This document shows positions 60,914-64,000 of a DNA stretch of 64,000 bases, piece after piece. Each line of letters begins with the position of its first letter. Positions within the stretch are counted from its first letter, which is position 1. The stretch is from assembly GCF_008704715.1 (NCBI RefSeq), contig NZ_CP023689.1:5270001-5334000 (forward strand). Reading direction: 5' to 3'. The notes under the pieces are model-generated. The model was given only the letters and a program-made list of their open reading frames with translations, was not told the DNA's origin and searched no databases. A program made the translations under genes and the position numbers. The stretch is from Streptomyces chartreusis. Its GTDB lineage: Bacteria; Actinomycetota; Actinomycetes; Streptomycetales; Streptomycetaceae.

Positions 60914-61323
60914 GGAACTCGGCCCTTCATTGACCTGTGCATGAACGTACGGAAATGCGACTGCGATGGACCATCGCTCTCTCTCCTGGTGCGGAACGAG
61001 GCAACTGCGAATCCAGTCACGTGAGTCGGGAAGGGGTCACCCAATTGCCGCAGGGTGTGTAAATCCGATGGATGGCAATGGGGTGACGGAATTACGGATC
61101 CCGTGACTTGGCCGAGTAAATGTCGTTGCCAGTCGAGAGAGGGCAGTACCAGGAATCGGTAGGAGAAGCCATGGGTTCCGCTGCCGGCTCCGGCGTGAAG
61201 TCCACATGACAGCTCAGGCATTACCCCTGTAAGGGCGCAGTACGAATATCAGACTGAGCACACGCAAGACTGCACTGAATACAACGGATTTCCCTGTACA
61301 GGTAATGAAGGGCCGAGGGTTCC
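60914..61323. promoter_or_regulatory. Divergent control region of two exported protein genes
   Basis: 410 nt. Both ends carry the same leader ACAGGT(C)AATGAAGGGCCGAG before the ATG (minus strand at 60914-60945, plus strand at 61299-61323). A shorter version precedes the 56954 gene (GTAATGAAATCCGAGGG). The centre has no coding frame. Promoters are not certain. Confidence 0.55.
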
Positions 61324-62049
61324 ATGCGCAAGCTTCACAAGGCCGCGCTCGTCGTCGCAGCGGCCGGCGGTCTGACCGCAATCGGCGCCGGCGTCAGCGA
61401 GGCGGCCGACTATCCCGTCGGGTACGCAGGTGCCGCTCCGGCGCCCGCTCCCGAGTACCCGGCACCTCAGTACGCTCCCGCTCCGCAGTACGCCCCGGCG
61501 CCCCAGTACGCCCCGGCTCCGCAGTACGCTCCCGCTCCGCAGTACGCCCCGGCGCCCCAGTACGCTCCGGCCCCGCAGTACGCTCCGGCTCCGCATTACG
61601 CGCCGCCGCAGGTCACCGCGTCGGCCCGGTCGGCGGGCTACGCCGAAGCCTCCCGTCCCCAGTACCAGCCGCAGCAGGCTCCCCAGTACGCGGCTCCGGC
61701 GCCCGCCCCGCGTGAGCAGACCGGTTACGCCACCGCCTCGGCCTCGTCGGGCGGTTCCGCGCAGGCCGGCGTCCCGCAGTACTCCGCCCCGGCGCAGGCG
61801 GCTCCCCAGGTCACGCCGCAGGCGGCCCCGCAGGTCATGCCGCAGGTCGCCCCGCAGGTGTCCGCTCCGCAGGTCTTCAACCCGGAGCCCCCGCCGCGGG
61901 TCGCGCCGCAGGTCAACCCGCAGGTGAACCCCGAGGTGAGCCCGCTGATCAACCCGCTGAACACCAGCACTCCGCAGGTGCCCGGGCTCGGCCTCGGACA
62001 GGTCGCGGCGCCGCCCGTGGGCCAGCTGGGTCTGCCCCGCCTCGGCTGA
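61324..62049 (+). CDS. Exported repeat protein (YAPAPQ)n
   Basis: 241 residues. Signal peptide MRKLHKAALVVAAAGG to about SEAAD, then six YAPAPQ units plus a diverged seventh YAPAPH, a less regular Gln/Pro/Ala region (PQAAPQVMPQVAPQVS) and a C-terminus APQVNPQVNPEVSPLINP ending GQLGLPRLG. No Cys. The repeats form an extended, Tyr-rich rod, possibly a surface spacer or cross-linked by Tyr. It starts with the same residues as the 62124 and 56954 proteins and is 74 nt upstream of the former. Confidence 0.83.
   Translation: MRKLHKAALVVAAAGGLTAIGAGVSEAADYPVGYAGAAPAPAPEYPAPQYAPAPQYAPAPQYAPAPQYAPAPQYAPAPQYAPAPQYAPAPHYAPPQVTASARSAGYAEASRPQYQPQQAPQYAAPAPAPREQTGYATASASSGGSAQAGVPQYSAPAQAAPQVTPQAAPQVMPQVAPQVSAPQVFNPEPPPRVAPQVNPQVNPEVSPLINPLNTSTPQVPGLGLGQVAAPPVGQLGLPRLG
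61471..61596 (+). repeat. 18-nt tandem repeat (YAPAPQ units)
   Basis: Seven units of 18 nt. A 36-nt pair (units 1-2) recurs exactly as units 4-5, showing recent expansion by recombination or slippage. Confidence 0.85.
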
Positions 62050-62123
62050 CGGCCGTTCGCAACAGGCCGTCGTTCCAACCTCATTCGCTGCACACCCTTC
62101 CGCTCGATCCATACGGAGAAGAA

Positions 62124-62405
62124 ATGCGCAAGCTCCACAAGGCCGTCCTGGTGGGCGCCGTCCTCGGCAGTGTCGGTTCCCTCGGCATGGGCACCGCCTT
62201 CGCCCACGGTGAGGCCGGGGCCCACGACGTGGACATCACGCAGGGCATCGAGTGCCGTTCGCACGACATGAACATCGACGTCCTCGGCAGCGTCGGCGCC
62301 CTCAACGGCGTGCTGGCCAACGCGCTCAACGGCGAGGGCTCCCCGGCCGCGCAGCCCAGCCACCTGGGTTCGGACATGGGCTGCAACAGCTCGGCGCTCA
62401 AGTAA
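62124..62405 (+). CDS. Small exported protein, LNGEG/MGCNNSA family, copy 3
   Basis: 93 residues. Signal MRKLHKAVLVGAVLGS to about AFAHG. CRSHDMNIDVLGSVG, NGVLANALNGEGSPAAQ and SDMGCNSSALK match copies 1 and 2, although on the opposite strand. Start GGAGAAGAA before ATG. It follows the YAPAPQ gene by 74 nt and probably shares its transcript. Function unknown. Confidence 0.85.
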   Translation: MRKLHKAVLVGAVLGSVGSLGMGTAFAHGEAGAHDVDITQGIECRSHDMNIDVLGSVGALNGVLANALNGEGSPAAQPSHLGSDMGCNSSALK

Positions 62406-62537
62406 CCGTACGAAGCGTCCGGTTCGACGCCCGCTCCGTCACGGGGCGGGCGTTGGACTTGCGGGCCGTGGACACGGCAGCGATCCGGCGCGGGCCGGGC
62501 CGTGCCGTGCACGCCGAGTGAAAGGGCGACCTGTCGC

Positions 62538-63785
62538 ATGAGACTGTCCTGTGCCGACGAGATGCTGCTGCTCAACGGCTGTCCGGGAGTCATCGGCCTG
62601 GCGACGGTCCTCACCGGCGAACGGCCCGATGTGCAGCGGGTGCGGGCCCGTGTCGTCGAGCGCTGGGCGGGCCTGGAGCGGATGAGCTGTGTGCTCGACA
62701 GAGCGTGCGGACGACGAGGGTGCGCGCGGTGGGCCGTACCGGGGCCGTTCGATCCTGTCGCGCAGGTCGTCGAGGAACGGGCCACGCTGGACGAACTGTG
62801 GGCCCGCAGTGTGGACCGGCCGCTCGCCGACGGGGTGCCGCCCTGGCGGCTGCATGTGATCCCGGACGCCGAGCGCGGCGGTGACTTCGCGCTGGCGCTG
62901 GTGGCGCAGCACGCGCTGCTGGACGGGCGGTCGCTCGCGACGCTGATGCGTGCGCTGATGGACGACCCCGGGCCGGCGGGCCGGCGGGAGCGGCCGGTGC
63001 CGTTGCCGCGCAGCGGACTGCGCGCGGCCGGCCGGGAACTGAAGGCGATGTCGGCCCCCGGACAGGCCCTTCCGACATGGCCGCCGGAGCGGACGTACAC
63101 CTCGGTCGCGGTGCGTGAACTGCCCGCGCACATCGTCCGGTCCGCGCGCCGGCAGCCCGCCGACGGCCGCGGCGCGACGCTGAACGAGCTGCTGGTGGGC
63201 GCGGTGGCCGGGGCGCTGCGGGCGAGGTTCGGGCCGGTGCGGCGGTGGCAGGAGCGGGACGTGCCCGTGTACACGGCCGTACCGTGCGATCTGCGCGGCC
63301 GGGGGAATCCGGGTGAACTCGGCAACACCCTCACCGTGGTCCGGGTGCCGCTGCCCGTCGACCTCGACGGCTCCGTGGCCCGGCTGCGGGCGTGCCAGGA
63401 CGCGATGGCCGCCGTCCCCGACCGGGCCGCCGTACACGCCACCGTGCTGTTCCCGGCGGCGGAGGCGGCGCGGCGCACCGGGCCCTGGGTGACCAGGCTG
63501 CTGACCAGCCGGGGGCGCCACTCCTGTTTCGCGGCGACCGCGACCACGGCCATGAAGTGGCCCGGCGGGCCGGGCACCTTCCAGGGCCGCCGGCTCGTGC
63601 GCACGGTCGGGCTGCCGCCGCTGCAGTACCCCGGCACCGTCAGCTTCGCCCTGGCACAGGCAGGGGACGCGTTCACGCTCACCGCGGTGGGCAACGCGGG
63701 CCCGGACGACGCGATTCGGCTCGCCGACGCGGTCGTCACGGAGTTCGAGACATGGGCTCGGACGGCGACGCCGTCAGTGCTCTGA
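62538..63785 (+). CDS. WS/DGAT- or condensation-like acyltransferase
   Basis: 415 residues with the chloramphenicol-acetyltransferase-like fold of wax ester synthase/diacylglycerol acyltransferases and NRPS condensation domains. The active-site motif HHxxxDG reads VAQHALLDGRSL, so the first His is Gln but the catalytic second His is kept. The ATLNELLVGAVAGALRARFG segment is close to WS/DGAT enzymes, as is PVDLDGSVARLRACQ. No ORF for a second domain. It directly precedes an acyl carrier protein gene (26 nt), suggesting transfer of an ACP-bound acyl chain. Confidence 0.82.
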   Translation: MRLSCADEMLLLNGCPGVIGLATVLTGERPDVQRVRARVVERWAGLERMSCVLDRACGRRGCARWAVPGPFDPVAQVVEERATLDELWARSVDRPLADGVPPWRLHVIPDAERGGDFALALVAQHALLDGRSLATLMRALMDDPGPAGRRERPVPLPRSGLRAAGRELKAMSAPGQALPTWPPERTYTSVAVRELPAHIVRSARRQPADGRGATLNELLVGAVAGALRARFGPVRRWQERDVPVYTAVPCDLRGRGNPGELGNTLTVVRVPLPVDLDGSVARLRACQDAMAAVPDRAAVHATVLFPAAEAARRTGPWVTRLLTSRGRHSCFAATATTAMKWPGGPGTFQGRRLVRTVGLPPLQYPGTVSFALAQAGDAFTLTAVGNAGPDDAIRLADAVVTEFETWARTATPSVL

Positions 63786-63811
63786 CGGCACCAGGAGAGG
63801 GAGGCAGTTGC

Positions 63812-64000
63812 ATGGAAGCCGAATGCCGGGACACGGGCGGCGTATGGGAAGCGCTGCGGCCGCTGTGCGCGCAGGTGATGTCGGTGCCGCAGGAGGCGGT
63901 CGTGCCGCAGGCCCGGCTGGTCGCCGACCTGGGAGCCGACAGCCTGGACATCACCGAACTGGAGGCGGCGTCCGAGGAGTTGTTCGGGGTGACCCTGCGC
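63812..64000 (+). CDS. Acyl carrier protein, 3'-truncated by window edge
   Basis: 63 residues visible. The phosphopantetheine site reads GADSLDITELE, with Ser as the attachment residue and the following hydrophobic helix intact. GGAGAGGGAGG precedes the ATG. The reading frame is open at the edge (ends FGVTLR). Likely partner of the acyltransferase upstream, in an acyl-lipid, polyketide or peptide pathway beyond the window. Confidence 0.85.
   Translation, partial: MEAECRDTGGVWEALRPLCAQVMSVPQEAVVPQARLVADLGADSLDITELEAASEELFGVTLR

Overview
The window is high-GC actinobacterial DNA. Gene content and order (nur, ygfZ-like, dtd, rsiG, devA-type regulators, mshA, gpmA, phoU/phoR-phoP, cdnL, ispD-ispF, cysS, rlmB, msiK) identify it as Streptomyces chromosome, and it resembles from memory the SCO4175-SCO4240 core region of S. 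coelicolor. Many genes appear leaderless, with a TAnnnT -10 box 6-7 nt before the start codon. No rRNA, CRISPR array, integrase, transposase or phage gene was seen. One tRNA (Thr, TGT) is present.

Layout. 1-6.6 kb: paired membrane proteins, nitrobindin-like protein, the nickel regulator Nur, YgfZ, Dtd, the c-di-GMP-dependent anti-sigma factor RsiG and an Eis-type acetyltransferase. 6.8-15.7 kb: a developmental block with three GntR regulators of the DevA kind, each divergent from a ~60-aa membrane protein, two HAD phosphatases (one is DevB) and two APH-type kinases, one of them double. 15.7-29.9 kb: TetR, HelD-like helicase, an F420-type oxidoreductase fused to hemerythrin, IRED/HxlR pair, epimerase, alpha/beta hydrolase, XRE regulator with its palindromic operator and an HbhA-like helical protein, a receiver-PP2C phosphatase, an NlpC/P60 hydrolase and a methyltransferase. 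30-40.4 kb: mshA-ybjN, a Tat-exported beta-helix protein, AraC regulator, a TIR-NB-ARC-TPR protein, an MFS exporter and gpmA.

40.4-56.7 kb: small exported proteins, a 54-aa Cys-rich peptide gene, the phosphate-control locus (phoU divergent from phoR-phoP, with a PHO box), CdnL, the isoprenoid genes ispD-ispF, cysS, rlmB, a DoxX protein, a sugar-nucleotide transferase and the multi-sugar ABC ATPase MsiK, ending at tRNA-Thr. Two copies of a ~110-bp inverted-repeat element lie at 30.1 and 53.7 kb.

56.9-64 kb, beyond the tRNA: an accessory-looking cluster of nine small exported proteins in at least three paralogous families (same signal peptides, partly conserved 5' leaders, each unit bounded by strong terminators), followed by a WS/DGAT-like acyltransferase and the start of an acyl carrier protein gene. 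This cluster is the best candidate for an undescribed system. The dev/HAD/kinase block, the TIR-NB-ARC-TPR gene and the Cys-rich peptide are next.
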